This document shows, one piece after another, positions 1 to 8,422 of a DNA stretch of 64,000 nucleotides. The first letter of the stretch is position 1; each line of letters starts with the position of its first letter. The notes below the pieces were generated by a model. It did not search any database. It was given only the letters and a program-made list of their open reading frames with translations, and had not been told where the DNA came from. The position numbers were made by a program, and so were the translations under genes. Source of the DNA: Pistricoccus aurantiacus (GTDB lineage Bacteria > Pseudomonadota > Gammaproteobacteria > Pseudomonadales > Halomonadaceae). The stretch lies in contig NZ_CP042382.1 of NCBI RefSeq assembly GCF_007954585.1, positions 2,046,001-2,110,000 of the forward strand. Direction: 5' to 3'.

Positions 1-486
1 GCGGTAGAGAGCCTGCATGTCGTCCGCGTCGAAGTTGGAGACGCCGAAGCGCTTGATCTTGCCTTGCTCTCGCAGGCGCTGGAAGGCATCAACCGTTTCC
101 TCCAGGGGGATGCTGCCAGGCCAGTGCAGAAGATAAAGATCCAGGCAGTCGATACCCAGGCGTTTCAGGCTGTTTTCGCAGGCCTTGATGGCGCCTTTGC
201 TTCCGGCGTTCCAGGGATAGACCTTGGAAACCACGAAAGCCTGATCGCGGCGGCCGCGAAGGGCTTCGCCGACAACCTTTTCCGCGGCGCCTTCGCCGTA
301 CATTTCCGCGGTGTCGATCAGCCTCAGGCCAAGTTCCAGCCCCTGCTGCAGCGCCTTGACTTCCTGATCCTTCGGCACCAGGCCTTCGCCCATGTACCAG
401 GTACCCTGACCGATGGCAGGAAGCTGGATGGCGGCTTGATCGCCTTGAGCGGCAAGGGTGACGCTGGGGATATCTTGATTCGGCAT
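1..486 (-). CDS. Aldo/keto reductase, 3' part outside window
   Basis: The visible N-terminal 162 residues belong to an NAD(P)H-dependent aldo/keto reductase of the TIM-barrel superfamily, a cytosolic carbonyl reductase. The catalytic tetrad is readable: Asp58 and Tyr63 in DTAEMYGEG, Lys88 in VVSKVYP and His121 in LLHWPG. The start is the ATG preceded by AGGAG at six bases; an overlapping out-of-frame ATG lies four bases upstream. The C-terminal part, including the cofactor-binding loops, runs off the left edge. The substrate cannot be told. Family assignment is firm. Confidence 0.93.
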   Translation of the reverse strand, partial: MPNQDIPSVTLAAQGDQAAIQLPAIGQGTWYMGEGLVPKDQEVKALQQGLELGLRLIDTAEMYGEGAAEKVVGEALRGRRDQAFVVSKVYPWNAGSKGAIKACENSLKRLGIDCLDLYLLHWPGSIPLEETVDAFQRLREQGKIKRFGVSNFDADDMQALYR

Positions 487-631
487 GCATGGCTCCTGTC
501 GTGAAAAGGATTTAATGAACTTTGGTTGCTGAGACGCGAAGTTTCAATGCCGTTGTCCGCTATACTCTTTTCTCTTCGTGCCCTTGCTTCCTAATTCTCG
601 CCTTCCTCTTGTGCTTTTTACTGGATGCCCC

Positions 632-1192
632 ATGACAGATAACGCCGTTAGCCTGAACCAGACCCGGGATTGGGTGAAGCGCTTTGTAGTGGCTCGGGAT
701 ATTTGCCCCTTTGCACGGCGGGAGCTCGATCGCGACAGCATCCACTACGTGGCGGTGAGTGCTCGATCCTTCGAGTCGGCGCTGCTGGCACTGATCGACG
801 AATGCCGCCGCCTCGATGACGATCCGGGTATCGAGACGACCTTGCTGGTACTGACCCAAGGGGTGGCGGATTTCGATGATTACCTGGACCTGCTCGGACT
901 GGCGGAGGCGCTGCTGGAAGATCAGGGTTACGCGGGCATCTATCAACTGGCGAGCTTTCATCCGGCCTACTGCTTCGATGGCGTGGACGAAAGCGATCCC
1001 GCCAACTACACCAACCGCTCGCCGTCTCCCATGCTGCATTTATTGCGAGAGACGAGCATCGAGCGCGCCCTGGTCGGCTTTGCTCATCCGGAGCGAATCC
1101 CCGAGCGCAATGTCAGGCTGCTGCGGGAAATGGACAGCGATAGACTCGCCGCAGGGATCAATGGCACCGAGGCCCTTGAAGTCCGACAATGA
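632..1192 (+). CDS. DUF1415 family protein
   Basis: This 186-residue soluble protein resembles the DUF1415 family of gammaproteobacterial proteins, whose function is not established. Typical elements are an early ARDICPFAR motif around residues 21-29, an acidic middle segment, and a FHPAYCFDG motif near residue 110 followed by ANYTNRSP. Two conserved cysteines sit in these motifs, which could suggest metal or redox chemistry, but that is inference. The reading frame can be extended 18 codons upstream. I chose the internal ATG at MTDNAV because the upstream extension looks non-conserved. No strong ribosome binding site precedes it. Confidence 0.8.
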   Translation: MTDNAVSLNQTRDWVKRFVVARDICPFARRELDRDSIHYVAVSARSFESALLALIDECRRLDDDPGIETTLLVLTQGVADFDDYLDLLGLAEALLEDQGYAGIYQLASFHPAYCFDGVDESDPANYTNRSPSPMLHLLRETSIERALVGFAHPERIPERNVRLLREMDSDRLAAGINGTEALEVRQ

Positions 1193-1335
1193 ATTGCCAT
1201 AGTAAAGAAGAGGTGGGCGATCAGCTTTATGGCAGTTTGAAGATAATCGACGGGCTATCGTCTACAGTACTGGTGTAACAGATAGGCAGCAGGATGATCG
1301 TTCGTTCATCCCTTTATCTCGCGAAAGGAGACGTC

Positions 1336-1767
1336 ATGAGCATCAAGAAGCAAGGATCCGCCGAATGGCAGGGCAGCCTGAAAAAGGGCAAGGGCACGGT
1401 ATCCACCGAAAGCGGTGCCTTGAAGCAGAATCCCTACGGCTTCAATACGCGCTTCGAAGGAGAAGCGGGCACCAACCCGGAAGAATTGATCGGTGCCGCT
1501 CACGCCAGCTGCTACTCCATGGCGCTGTCGATGATTCTGGGTGAGGACAATCTCGAGCCGGAAAGCATCAAGACCACGGCGACCGTGACCCTTGAAGAAG
1601 ACGATAGCGGTTTCACTATCTCCGCGGTACACCTCGAGACTCGGGCGAAGATTCCCGGCGCGGATCAGGCCAAGTTCGACGAGGCGGCGAATAAGGCGAA
1701 GGAAGGCTGTCCGGTATCCAAGCTGTTCAATGCCAAGATTACCCTGGATGCCACCCTGGAAAGCTGA
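1336..1767 (+). CDS. OsmC/Ohr family peroxiredoxin-like protein
   Basis: The protein (143 residues) is an OsmC-type thiol peroxidase, which in this family reduces organic hydroperoxides in the cytosol. The two redox cysteines are present: Cys59 in HASCYSMALSM and Cys125 in KEGCPVSKLF. The N-terminal GSAEWQGSLKKGKGT segment is typical of the OsmC rather than the Ohr branch. The start is well supported by AAAGGAG five bases before the ATG; the frame could be extended 14 codons upstream but without such a signal. It stands alone and ends just before a hairpin shared with the convergent neighbour. Confidence 0.93.
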   Translation: MSIKKQGSAEWQGSLKKGKGTVSTESGALKQNPYGFNTRFEGEAGTNPEELIGAAHASCYSMALSMILGEDNLEPESIKTTATVTLEEDDSGFTISAVHLETRAKIPGADQAKFDEAANKAKEGCPVSKLFNAKITLDATLES

Positions 1768-1805
1768 GCCAGAATACGGCCCAGCACTAAGGATTCAAGC
1801 ATTTA

Positions 1806-1830
1806 TCAGGCCGCCGCCATGGCGGCCTGA
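1806..1830. terminator. Hairpin between convergent genes
   Basis: A perfect 10-bp stem (TCAGGCCGCC / GGCGGCCTGA) with a 5-base loop lies between the osmC-like gene and the convergent amidotransferase gene. No long T-run follows on either strand, so termination is likely but not certain. Confidence 0.5.
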
Positions 1831-1836
1831 TGCGTT

Positions 1837-2538
1837 TCATGAGCCCATGCTCTCCATAACGGTGCGGGTTGCCGGCGTTCGCCGGGCCGCATCGACCAGG
1901 GCGCGAATCAGGCGCTGCTGGGGTCGGTTGAAGATCAGCCATTCCGGATGCCACTGCACGCCGATCAGAAAGTCGTGCTCCTTGGATTCGATGCCTTGCA
2001 CCAGGCCGTCCCGATCCCGGGCGACGATCTCGATACCCTGGCCCGCCCGTTTTACCGCCTGATGATGCAGGCTATTCACCTGGCACCAGCTGACCTTGAG
2101 GATCCCGTGCAGCTGGCTGCCTTTCTGGATATCCACGGTCTTGCGCGGCAGCACGGTGCGTCGGCGTTTCAGCCCCTGGTGAGTGGTATAAATGTCGCTG
2201 TCCAGGGTGCCGCCGCGATAGACGTTGATCAGCTGAGCGCCGCGACAGATACCCAGCACCGGACAGCCGCGAGGAATGACCCGTTCGAGCAGCCCCAGTT
2301 CCAGGCTGTCCCGCTGAGGGTCGATACGCACGTCGAGCTGCACCTCGCCGCCGTAAAGATGTGCGTCGATATCGTCGCCGCCGCCGATGATCAGCCCGTC
2401 CAGATGCTTCGGTACCGGTCGGGCGGGAGAAAGCCGCAGCGGTTTACCGCCATGTCGCCAGACCGCGAAGGCGTCGAAGCTCCAGGCGATATGACTCTTG
2501 CGATCCGAGGTGGTGATTCCGATCAAGGGTCGTGTCAT
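1837..2538 (-). CDS. Class I glutamine amidotransferase / gamma-glutamyl hydrolase (peptidase C26)
   Basis: The 233-residue protein has the peptidase C26 fold, the family of PuuD and other gamma-glutamyl hydrolases. The catalytic nucleophile is Cys98 in GICRGAQLINVYRGG, and the His/Glu pair is His197 and Glu199 in GVQWHPEW. The family cleaves gamma-glutamyl or related isopeptide amides. Its ATG overlaps the stop of the upstream amidoligase gene as ATGA, which argues for this start over one four codons earlier and for translational coupling. The pairing suggests it edits or hydrolyses the amide made by the amidoligase. The product is unknown. Confidence 0.88.
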   Translation of the reverse strand: MTRPLIGITTSDRKSHIAWSFDAFAVWRHGGKPLRLSPARPVPKHLDGLIIGGGDDIDAHLYGGEVQLDVRIDPQRDSLELGLLERVIPRGCPVLGICRGAQLINVYRGGTLDSDIYTTHQGLKRRRTVLPRKTVDIQKGSQLHGILKVSWCQVNSLHHQAVKRAGQGIEIVARDRDGLVQGIESKEHDFLIGVQWHPEWLIFNRPQQRLIRALVDAARRTPATRTVMESMGS

Positions 2539-3545
2539 CGGTGCATCCATTGCCGTAAGCGGTTTCGCCAGCGCTGAATGAACGAGCGCTGCTGTTCCTT
2601 GAAATAGGCGCGTGTACGCTGATCGAGCCGTTTCGTGTCCGCGGCCAGGCGCTCGACCTGCACCCAACGATTCCATTCCACCGTGGCGTTCCAGTCCGGC
2701 GCGGAAAGCCGCGCGTTGGGCAGTCGATAGTGAAAGGTCGGGCGCGGTTTGATCAGTACATCCCGCAGCAGCTCGCTCGGGTATTCCGGGCGCAGGAAGG
2801 CAAACAGGGGCAGCATGTCCAGTTCGCGATTGCGGGTCGGGTTATCCAGCAGATAATCCTTGATCAGCGTATCCAGATCCGGCGCGTACCGGGGATCGAG
2901 CAGCTTCAGGGCGTAGGTTCTGGGAAATGGATTGGCGTGAGGCAGCATTTCCCGGGTGATATCGATGTCGATCTGCTTTCTGAGGGAGGCGGCCAGCAGC
3001 AGATAGGCGCGCAGATGAGCCAGCACGCTCTTGACCTCGAGACTTGGTACCTCCGGGTTGAGATGCAGGCCGAAGCCGTACAGCAGGCTGTCCTCGGTGC
3101 CCTTGGCGCCGTGGTTGCGCAAGGAGGCGAACAGGTTGTCCAGCTCGCCAAGCGTATCCCAGGGCATCGGCGGGCAGACGATCTCCGTGGGCACCAGGCC
3201 GCTGACCATGTCGCCGATCAGTTCGCGAGTGCGTAAGTGGCGCTCGATACGCTCGTGATGACGCTGACGAGCCTTGGCGTCATCCTCCTCGAGGGGCTGT
3301 TCGTGCGCGATGATCTGGCTGTCCGGGTGCGCATATTGAGCGTCGAGCTCGATGGTGAAATCGCCCCAGCGGGTGTCCACCACTTTCAAGCGGTGAGGGC
3401 TGAGGTTTTCTATTCGCCCGGCGAAATGTTCCGCCACCAGTTCGGCGGCCCCGTGAGGCTCGATACCGGCGAATTCGATTTCCACTCCCACTCGACGGGC
3501 CTCGCCTTTGGTATTGGTCGTTACTGGTGGCGCTTGCGGTTTCAT
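2535..3545 (-). CDS. Amidoligase-family protein (glutamine-synthetase-like fold)
   Basis: The 336-residue protein matches the amidoligase family (PF12224), which shares the COOH-NH2 ligase fold of glutamine synthetase and gamma-glutamylcysteine ligase. Visible hallmarks are RVGVEIEFAGIE near residues 18-29 (metal-binding glutamates), the acidic DFTIELDAQ strand, the FGLHLNPE motif in the middle and a long helical C-terminus. Members are proposed from genome context to make peptide-like amide bonds in unknown small molecules or proteins. It is the first gene of a two-gene unit with the overlapping amidotransferase. Function beyond ATP-dependent ligation is inference. Confidence 0.82.
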   Translation of the reverse strand: MKPQAPPVTTNTKGEARRVGVEIEFAGIEPHGAAELVAEHFAGRIENLSPHRLKVVDTRWGDFTIELDAQYAHPDSQIIAHEQPLEEDDAKARQRHHERIERHLRTRELIGDMVSGLVPTEIVCPPMPWDTLGELDNLFASLRNHGAKGTEDSLLYGFGLHLNPEVPSLEVKSVLAHLRAYLLLAASLRKQIDIDITREMLPHANPFPRTYALKLLDPRYAPDLDTLIKDYLLDNPTRNRELDMLPLFAFLRPEYPSELLRDVLIKPRPTFHYRLPNARLSAPDWNATVEWNRWVQVERLAADTKRLDQRTRAYFKEQQRSFIQRWRNRLRQWMHR

Positions 3546-3751
3546 GCAGGACTCCGAGCGGTGAATACGCCAAGCCTAGCATGAGGCGACAATACCTAGC
3601 GACGACAGGGTTTTGCGACGGGATGCCCTGAAAAGAGGAGAATGCGTTACCCTGTGTGACTGCTGGTAGAGTGAGATTTCGAGTCGTCGAGACTCGCGTG
3701 ATGAAGGCGTGTGAATAAGAAGTGGGCTTGTGAATGAATAGTGAAGGAACG

Positions 3752-6085
3752 ATGTCTCGATCGTCGTTGAGCCGACTGCCCGGCTGGGGCGTGTGGCGAG
3801 ATTTGCTGGCGCTACTGCTGGGTATTGTCTTGCTGCTGGGTGCCGCCAACGTCCAGGCACAAGCCTTGTCGTCTCTCAGGGGGCTGGTCAACGGCGAGCA
3901 GAGTCAAGATAGCGAAACCCCGCCGGATCCTCAGGAGCTATCCCGCTCTCTAGAGGATGTCATCTCTACCCTGGAAAACGCGGAAACCCGCGGCGCCCTA
4001 ATCGAGGATCTGAAGAAGCTGCGTGACACTACCGCGCCGCAGGCCCAGCCCGGGGTAGGCGTGGTGCCTCGACAAGGGCTGCTGGGCGCCCTGGCGGATA
4101 CGTTCGTCGATCTGGGGGAGCAGGCGGGAAGCCAGCAGTCGCCGGTGACTCAATGGCGTGAACGGATCAAGGAAGCCTGGTACGAGGCAGAGGAGCTCGT
4201 GCTATCCGCGGGCTACAAACCCATGGCGCGCATGGCGGTGGAGGCCGCCATGATGCTGGGCATCTGGCTGGCGGTGTTGATGGCCTTGATTGCCGCTGGC
4301 CGCCTGCTGGCGCGGCGCTACGGCTGGCCCTTGGATCTGCCGCGAGAGCCGCGAACCGGCCAGTTGGTGGTGCACTTCCTGCGTCGTTTGTTGCCCTGGG
4401 TGTTGGCGTTCGCCAGCATTCTGGCGCTGGCTCAGTTGATGCTGCCCAGCGCCGGGCGGACTCTGGCGCTGGTAACCGCCTATGTCGCGCTTTGCGGGCG
4501 ACTGCTGTCCGTGATAATGGAGACCGTGTTCTCGGTGTTCACCCGGGGTCACCGCTTTGTCGCGATCCTGCATCTGCGCAAGCGAAGCCTGAAAAGAATC
4601 TTCGCCATCGGTGCCCTGGTGGCCCTGGCGGATGCTTTCAACTCTCCTCGTCTGATTGAACTGCTGGGGAATGATCTCACCAGCCTGTTGTCGGTGCTGG
4701 CCAATGTGCTGGCGGCTCTGCTTGCCATGGTCTTCATAGTGCGTTTCAAGCGGCCGATCAAGCAGCTGATCCGCAATCGCCCCTACCGGCAGCGCAAGGA
4801 ACATACCACCAGCGATTATGTGATCCGCGTGCTGGGGCGATTCTGGCATATTCCCGCCTTGCTGCTGGTGGGCGCTTCCCTGGTGGCGATTTTCGTTTCC
4901 GGCGACGATGCGGGCGCCGCGCTGCGCAAGGCGATCCTGCCCGCGGGCTTTCTGGTATTGGCGCTGATCGTGACCGGCTTGATCCGGCGTCATAGCCAGC
5001 AGATCACTCGGCGCAAGCGAATCTCTCAGTATCGCAGGCGTCTGGAGCGCTTCGGCTACGCCTTGGCGCATATTGTCGTCTGGATCGCTTTCGTCGAACT
5101 TTCCTTGCGGGTATGGAGCACGTCGCTGCTGGGGTTCAGCGCCGGGGCTCGCGTCGGTCAGGCCCTGCTGGCGATCGGCTTTACCATTCTGCTGGCCTGG
5201 CTCGTCTGGATCTTCGCCGATAGCGCCATCAACCGTGCCTTGATGTCGTCGGGCAAGACCGGAGGCAGACGTGTCAACAGCGCCCGCGCGCAAACCATCA
5301 CGCCGCTGCTGCGCAACGTGGTGCTGGTGACCATCATAATCATCGCGGTGATCGTCGCCCTGGCCAATCTCGGAGTGAACGTGACGCCGCTGCTGGCCGG
5401 TGCCGGTGTCATCGGCCTGGCCATCGGTTTCGGCGCCCAGACCCTGGTGCAGGACTTGATCACCGGGCTGTTCATCCTGGTGGAGGATTCTCTGGCGGTG
5501 GACGACTTCGTCAAGCTTGGCGATTTCATGGGTACCGTGGAAAGCCTGACCATGCGGACCGTGCGCCTGCGAGATCTCGACGGCGTGGTGCATATCATTC
5601 CCTTCAGCGAGATCAAGTCGATTCACAACATGTCCCGGCAGTTCGGCATCGCGCTGATGTATCTGCGCATTCCGCATACCATGAAGATCGACGACGCCAT
5701 CACCCTGATGCGCGAGGTGGCGGACGATTTGCGCAAGGATCCGGTAATGCGCCATCTGATCTGGTCGCCCATGGAATCCCAGGGCATTCAGCGTTTCGAG
5801 GAGGGCGCGGCGGTGCTGCGTATTCGCATGCGCACCTCGCCGGAATACCAGTGGGACGTCATGCGCGCCTTCAATCTACGTCTCAAGCGACGCATGGAGG
5901 CGGACGGCCTGGATATCGCCATGCCGCGCATGAGCGTGCAGATGGAGGGGGAGCGTATTTCCCCGGACGGCGAGCGCGCCGTCGAGGAGCGCAAGGCCCA
6001 GGCGCGTCGAGCCGGGGAGTTCGGCATCGCCGATCCCAATCGTGACATCACCGCCAGCGGCGCCTCGCCGGACCCGGGACGTTGA
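3752..6085 (+). CDS. MscS-family mechanosensitive channel (large, YbiO-like)
   Basis: The product (777 residues from the chosen ATG) starts with a signal-like hydrophobic segment ending AANVQAQA. A periplasmic helical stretch follows, then roughly nine to eleven membrane segments and the conserved MscS module. The pore helix and beta domain are seen at GAGVIGLAIGFGAQTLVQDLITG around residue 550, followed by FVKLGDFMGTVESLTMRTVRLRD. Large MscS proteins such as YbiO release solutes during hypo-osmotic shock, apt for a halophile. GAAGGA lies three bases before the chosen ATG. An in-frame ATG six codons upstream is the alternative. Confidence 0.9.
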   Translation: MSRSSLSRLPGWGVWRDLLALLLGIVLLLGAANVQAQALSSLRGLVNGEQSQDSETPPDPQELSRSLEDVISTLENAETRGALIEDLKKLRDTTAPQAQPGVGVVPRQGLLGALADTFVDLGEQAGSQQSPVTQWRERIKEAWYEAEELVLSAGYKPMARMAVEAAMMLGIWLAVLMALIAAGRLLARRYGWPLDLPREPRTGQLVVHFLRRLLPWVLAFASILALAQLMLPSAGRTLALVTAYVALCGRLLSVIMETVFSVFTRGHRFVAILHLRKRSLKRIFAIGALVALADAFNSPRLIELLGNDLTSLLSVLANVLAALLAMVFIVRFKRPIKQLIRNRPYRQRKEHTTSDYVIRVLGRFWHIPALLLVGASLVAIFVSGDDAGAALRKAILPAGFLVLALIVTGLIRRHSQQITRRKRISQYRRRLERFGYALAHIVVWIAFVELSLRVWSTSLLGFSAGARVGQALLAIGFTILLAWLVWIFADSAINRALMSSGKTGGRRVNSARAQTITPLLRNVVLVTIIIIAVIVALANLGVNVTPLLAGAGVIGLAIGFGAQTLVQDLITGLFILVEDSLAVDDFVKLGDFMGTVESLTMRTVRLRDLDGVVHIIPFSEIKSIHNMSRQFGIALMYLRIPHTMKIDDAITLMREVADDLRKDPVMRHLIWSPMESQGIQRFEEGAAVLRIRMRTSPEYQWDVMRAFNLRLKRRMEADGLDIAMPRMSVQMEGERISPDGERAVEERKAQARRAGEFGIADPNRDITASGASPDPGR

Positions 6086-6114
6086 GGGTGCCGGCCATCA
6101 TTGGCACTTTAATC

Positions 6115-6162
6115 ATTAGGTTCTATGGTAATTAGGTTCTAGGGTAATCAGGTTCTATGATC
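6115..6162 (+). repeat. Three tandem 16-bp direct repeats upstream of ThDP enzyme
   Basis: Three head-to-tail 16-bp units read ATTAGGTTCTATGGTA, ATTAGGTTCTAGGGTA and ATCAGGTTCTATGATC. They end about 55 bases before the start codon of the ThDP enzyme. The AGGTTCTA core is identical in all three. Spacing of about 1.5 helical turns would place binding faces on alternating sides. They could be an activator or repressor array, or a simple tandem duplication. Confidence 0.8.
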
Positions 6163-6217
6163 AATAGACGCTAAACGCAGCATGAAAACTCACGACACGG
6201 ATAAGTCAGGAGGCAGT

Positions 6218-8029
6218 ATGTATACCGTCAGCGATTTCGTCATCGATCGGATGATCGAATGGGATCTGCATCATTTCTACGGTTACCCCGGCGATGGTAT
6301 CGGCGGCTTCGACGGTGCCCTTGAGCGTGCGGAGCGCGACGACAAGGCGTTTCGTTATCTACGCGCCACTCACGAGGAGATGGTCGGCCTGATGGCCTGC
6401 GCCCACGCCAAGTTCACCGGTGAGGTCGGGGTGGGCATCGTCACCTCCGGTCCCGGGGCAATCCACCTGATGAACGGGCTTTACGATGCCTACGGCGACA
6501 ACCAGCCGATGGTGGCCATCGTCGGTCAGCAGGGGCGGATGTCCCTGGGAAGCGAAAGCCAGCAGGAAATCAACCTGGAGCGCATGTACGCGGACGTGGC
6601 GGAGTTCGTGCAGACCGTCACCACGCCGATGCACGCGCAGATGGTGGTGGACAAGGCGATTCGTGTCGCCAAGGCCTATCGCAAGCCCACGGTGGTGATC
6701 ATTCCCGCGGACGTGCAAAACCTCAAGATGGAGATACCGGATCGTCAGCACTGGGTATCCCGAAGCGGCGTGGGTCATCCTTCGCAACGGCTGACACCGC
6801 CGGAAGATGAACTCCGGCGCGCGGCGGAAGTGCTCAATTCCGGCAAGAAAGTCGCCATGCTGGTGGGGCAGGGGGCGCTGGGCGCCACGGACGAGGTGCT
6901 GGCGGTGGCGGAAAAGCTCGGCGCCGGTATCATCACCGCGCTGCTCGGCAAAGCCGTGGTGCCGGGCAACGTGCCGTATCACACTCAGCAGCTCGGCCTG
7001 CTGGGTTCCAAGCCCAGCTACGACATGATGGAGGAATGCGACACCCTGCTGATGATCGGCAGCAACCATCCCTATCCGGAATTCCTGCCCAAGACCGGCC
7101 AGGCGCGGGGCGTTCAGATCGATCTCTCGCCCAAGCACCTGAGCCTGCGCTATCCCATGGAAGTCAATCTGTGGGGAGACGCCAGGACGACGCTGGCAGC
7201 GCTGCTGCCACACCTCGTGCAGCACGAGGATCGCCGCTGGCAGCAGAAGATCATCGAGGGCATGAAGACCTGGGACGAGATCACCGAGCGTCAGGCGCTG
7301 GCCAAGGCGGAAGACGGCATCAATCCGCGCCTGGTGTTTCATCGCCTGAACGAGCGGCTGCCGGAAAACGCCGTGGTCACCGCGGACGCCGGTACCACCG
7401 CGGACTGGTACGGTCACCATATCAAGCTCGGCCGTCACATGATGGGCAACCTGTCCGGGCGCATGGCCTCGATGCTGGCGGCGATGCCTTACGCCATGGC
7501 GGCGAAGTTCGCCTTTCCGGAACGCCCGGTGATCTGCACCATCGGCGACGGCGCCTTCCAGATGCTCGGCATGAACGGCCTGATTACCTTGAAGCGTCAC
7601 TGGCGGGAATGGAGCAATCCGACCTTTATCGTGCTGATCCTGCACAACGAAGACCTGAGCCAGGTGTCCTGGGAAATGCGCGAGGCCGGCGATCCGCGTT
7701 ACGACACCAGCCAGAAGGTCGAGACCATGAACTACGCCACCTACGCGGAAACCCTCGGCTTCAAGGGTATTCGCATGGAAAGCCCCGAGGACGTGGAGCG
7801 GGTTTGGGATGAGGCTTTCGCCGCGGACCGGCCGGTGGTGATCGATGCCTTGACGGACCCCAACGTGCCGCCGCTGCCGGCGCATATCACCCTGGACCAG
7901 GCCAAGAGCGTCATGAAGGCATTGACCAAGCGCGATCCCGCGGAAGCCGATGTCATCAAGGACGGTGCCCGGGCGGTGGCGGCGGAACTGTTCGCCAAGG
8001 CGAATCATTCATTTTTCGGCAAGAAATAG
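6218..8029 (+). CDS. Thiamine-diphosphate-dependent enzyme (pyruvate oxidase / acetolactate synthase-like)
   Basis: The 603-residue protein has the three-domain layout of the POX/AHAS superfamily. The N-terminal Pyr domain carries the ThDP-activating Glu in ATHEEMVGLMA, followed by VTSGPGAIHLMNGLYDA. A central Rossmann-like domain follows. The C-terminal PP domain shows the ThDP motif GDGAFQMLGMNGLIT through HNEDLSQ. Members decarboxylate 2-oxo acids such as pyruvate; the actual substrate and whether FAD binds cannot be read. The start is set by AGGAGG four bases before ATG-Tyr-Thr-Val; an upstream in-frame ATG would add 12 polar residues. It stands alone behind the 16-bp repeats. Confidence 0.88.
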   Translation: MYTVSDFVIDRMIEWDLHHFYGYPGDGIGGFDGALERAERDDKAFRYLRATHEEMVGLMACAHAKFTGEVGVGIVTSGPGAIHLMNGLYDAYGDNQPMVAIVGQQGRMSLGSESQQEINLERMYADVAEFVQTVTTPMHAQMVVDKAIRVAKAYRKPTVVIIPADVQNLKMEIPDRQHWVSRSGVGHPSQRLTPPEDELRRAAEVLNSGKKVAMLVGQGALGATDEVLAVAEKLGAGIITALLGKAVVPGNVPYHTQQLGLLGSKPSYDMMEECDTLLMIGSNHPYPEFLPKTGQARGVQIDLSPKHLSLRYPMEVNLWGDARTTLAALLPHLVQHEDRRWQQKIIEGMKTWDEITERQALAKAEDGINPRLVFHRLNERLPENAVVTADAGTTADWYGHHIKLGRHMMGNLSGRMASMLAAMPYAMAAKFAFPERPVICTIGDGAFQMLGMNGLITLKRHWREWSNPTFIVLILHNEDLSQVSWEMREAGDPRYDTSQKVETMNYATYAETLGFKGIRMESPEDVERVWDEAFAADRPVVIDALTDPNVPPLPAHITLDQAKSVMKALTKRDPAEADVIKDGARAVAAELFAKANHSFFGKK

Positions 8030-8115
8030 ATGGTGATTTTCCGGTTTGATCACTCGTTCTTCCCGGATTGAAACGCCTTTTGGATCAGGGGGTAGCACTT
8101 TTTTTCCTGGTAAAC

Positions 8116-8131
8116 ATTGACCCCGGTCAAT
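8116..8131. promoter_or_regulatory. FNR/ANR-type dyad upstream of cyo
   Basis: ATTGACCCCGGTCAAT is a perfect 7-bp inverted repeat with a 2-base centre. Read as TTGAC-N4-GTCAA it resembles CRP/FNR-superfamily boxes (consensus TTGAT-N4-ATCAA). In Pseudomonas, ANR represses cyo at low oxygen, so an oxygen-response site here would be sensible. Binding is inferred. Confidence 0.5.
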
Positions 8132-8366
8132 GGAGTGAAGCGCCCCCTGCGTCAAATCGTCACTTTTTTACACCATGCTAAGCTTTCAGACTCTTTCTTC
8201 TCTCTCGACGGTCAGGGTCATTCCGGCCAAGGCTTGATACCGATGTCCGTGCTTTGGTGCTGACGTTCCGACCCTTTCAGGTACAGGCATCAAGATTCCG
8301 TTCACGGTTTCCAGGGAGAGCGTAACCACGAAGATGCAACGATCTGGTGATGGGCTTCATACATAG

Positions 8367-8386
8367 ATTTAGTTTGCTAACTAAAT
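8367..8386. promoter_or_regulatory. Perfect 20-bp operator-like palindrome before cyoA
   Basis: ATTTAGTTTGCTAACTAAAT has perfect 8-bp arms around TGCT and ends 36 bases before the cyoA start codon. The TTAGTT/AACTAA arms are of the kind bound by MarR-type dimers. It lies in the 5' leader where a repressor could block transcription. The regulator is unknown. Confidence 0.5.
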
Positions 8387-8422
8387 TCGCCAGACCGGCA
8401 TGCTTCCTTGACGAGACCTGCC

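Larger units (their letters stand above)
8030..8422. other. Leader region of cyo operon
   Basis: No ORF of note lies in these 393 bases. They hold two perfect dyads, listed separately. No convincing -35/-10 pair was found, although AT-rich stretches after base 8160 could hold one. Confidence 0.6.

Noticed and set aside
4202-5755. Long open frame of 517 codons on the minus strand
   Set aside because: It is antisense to the MscS channel gene, which has clear membrane and MscS motifs; the antisense protein is His/Gln-rich without a fold, as expected for GC-rich shadows.
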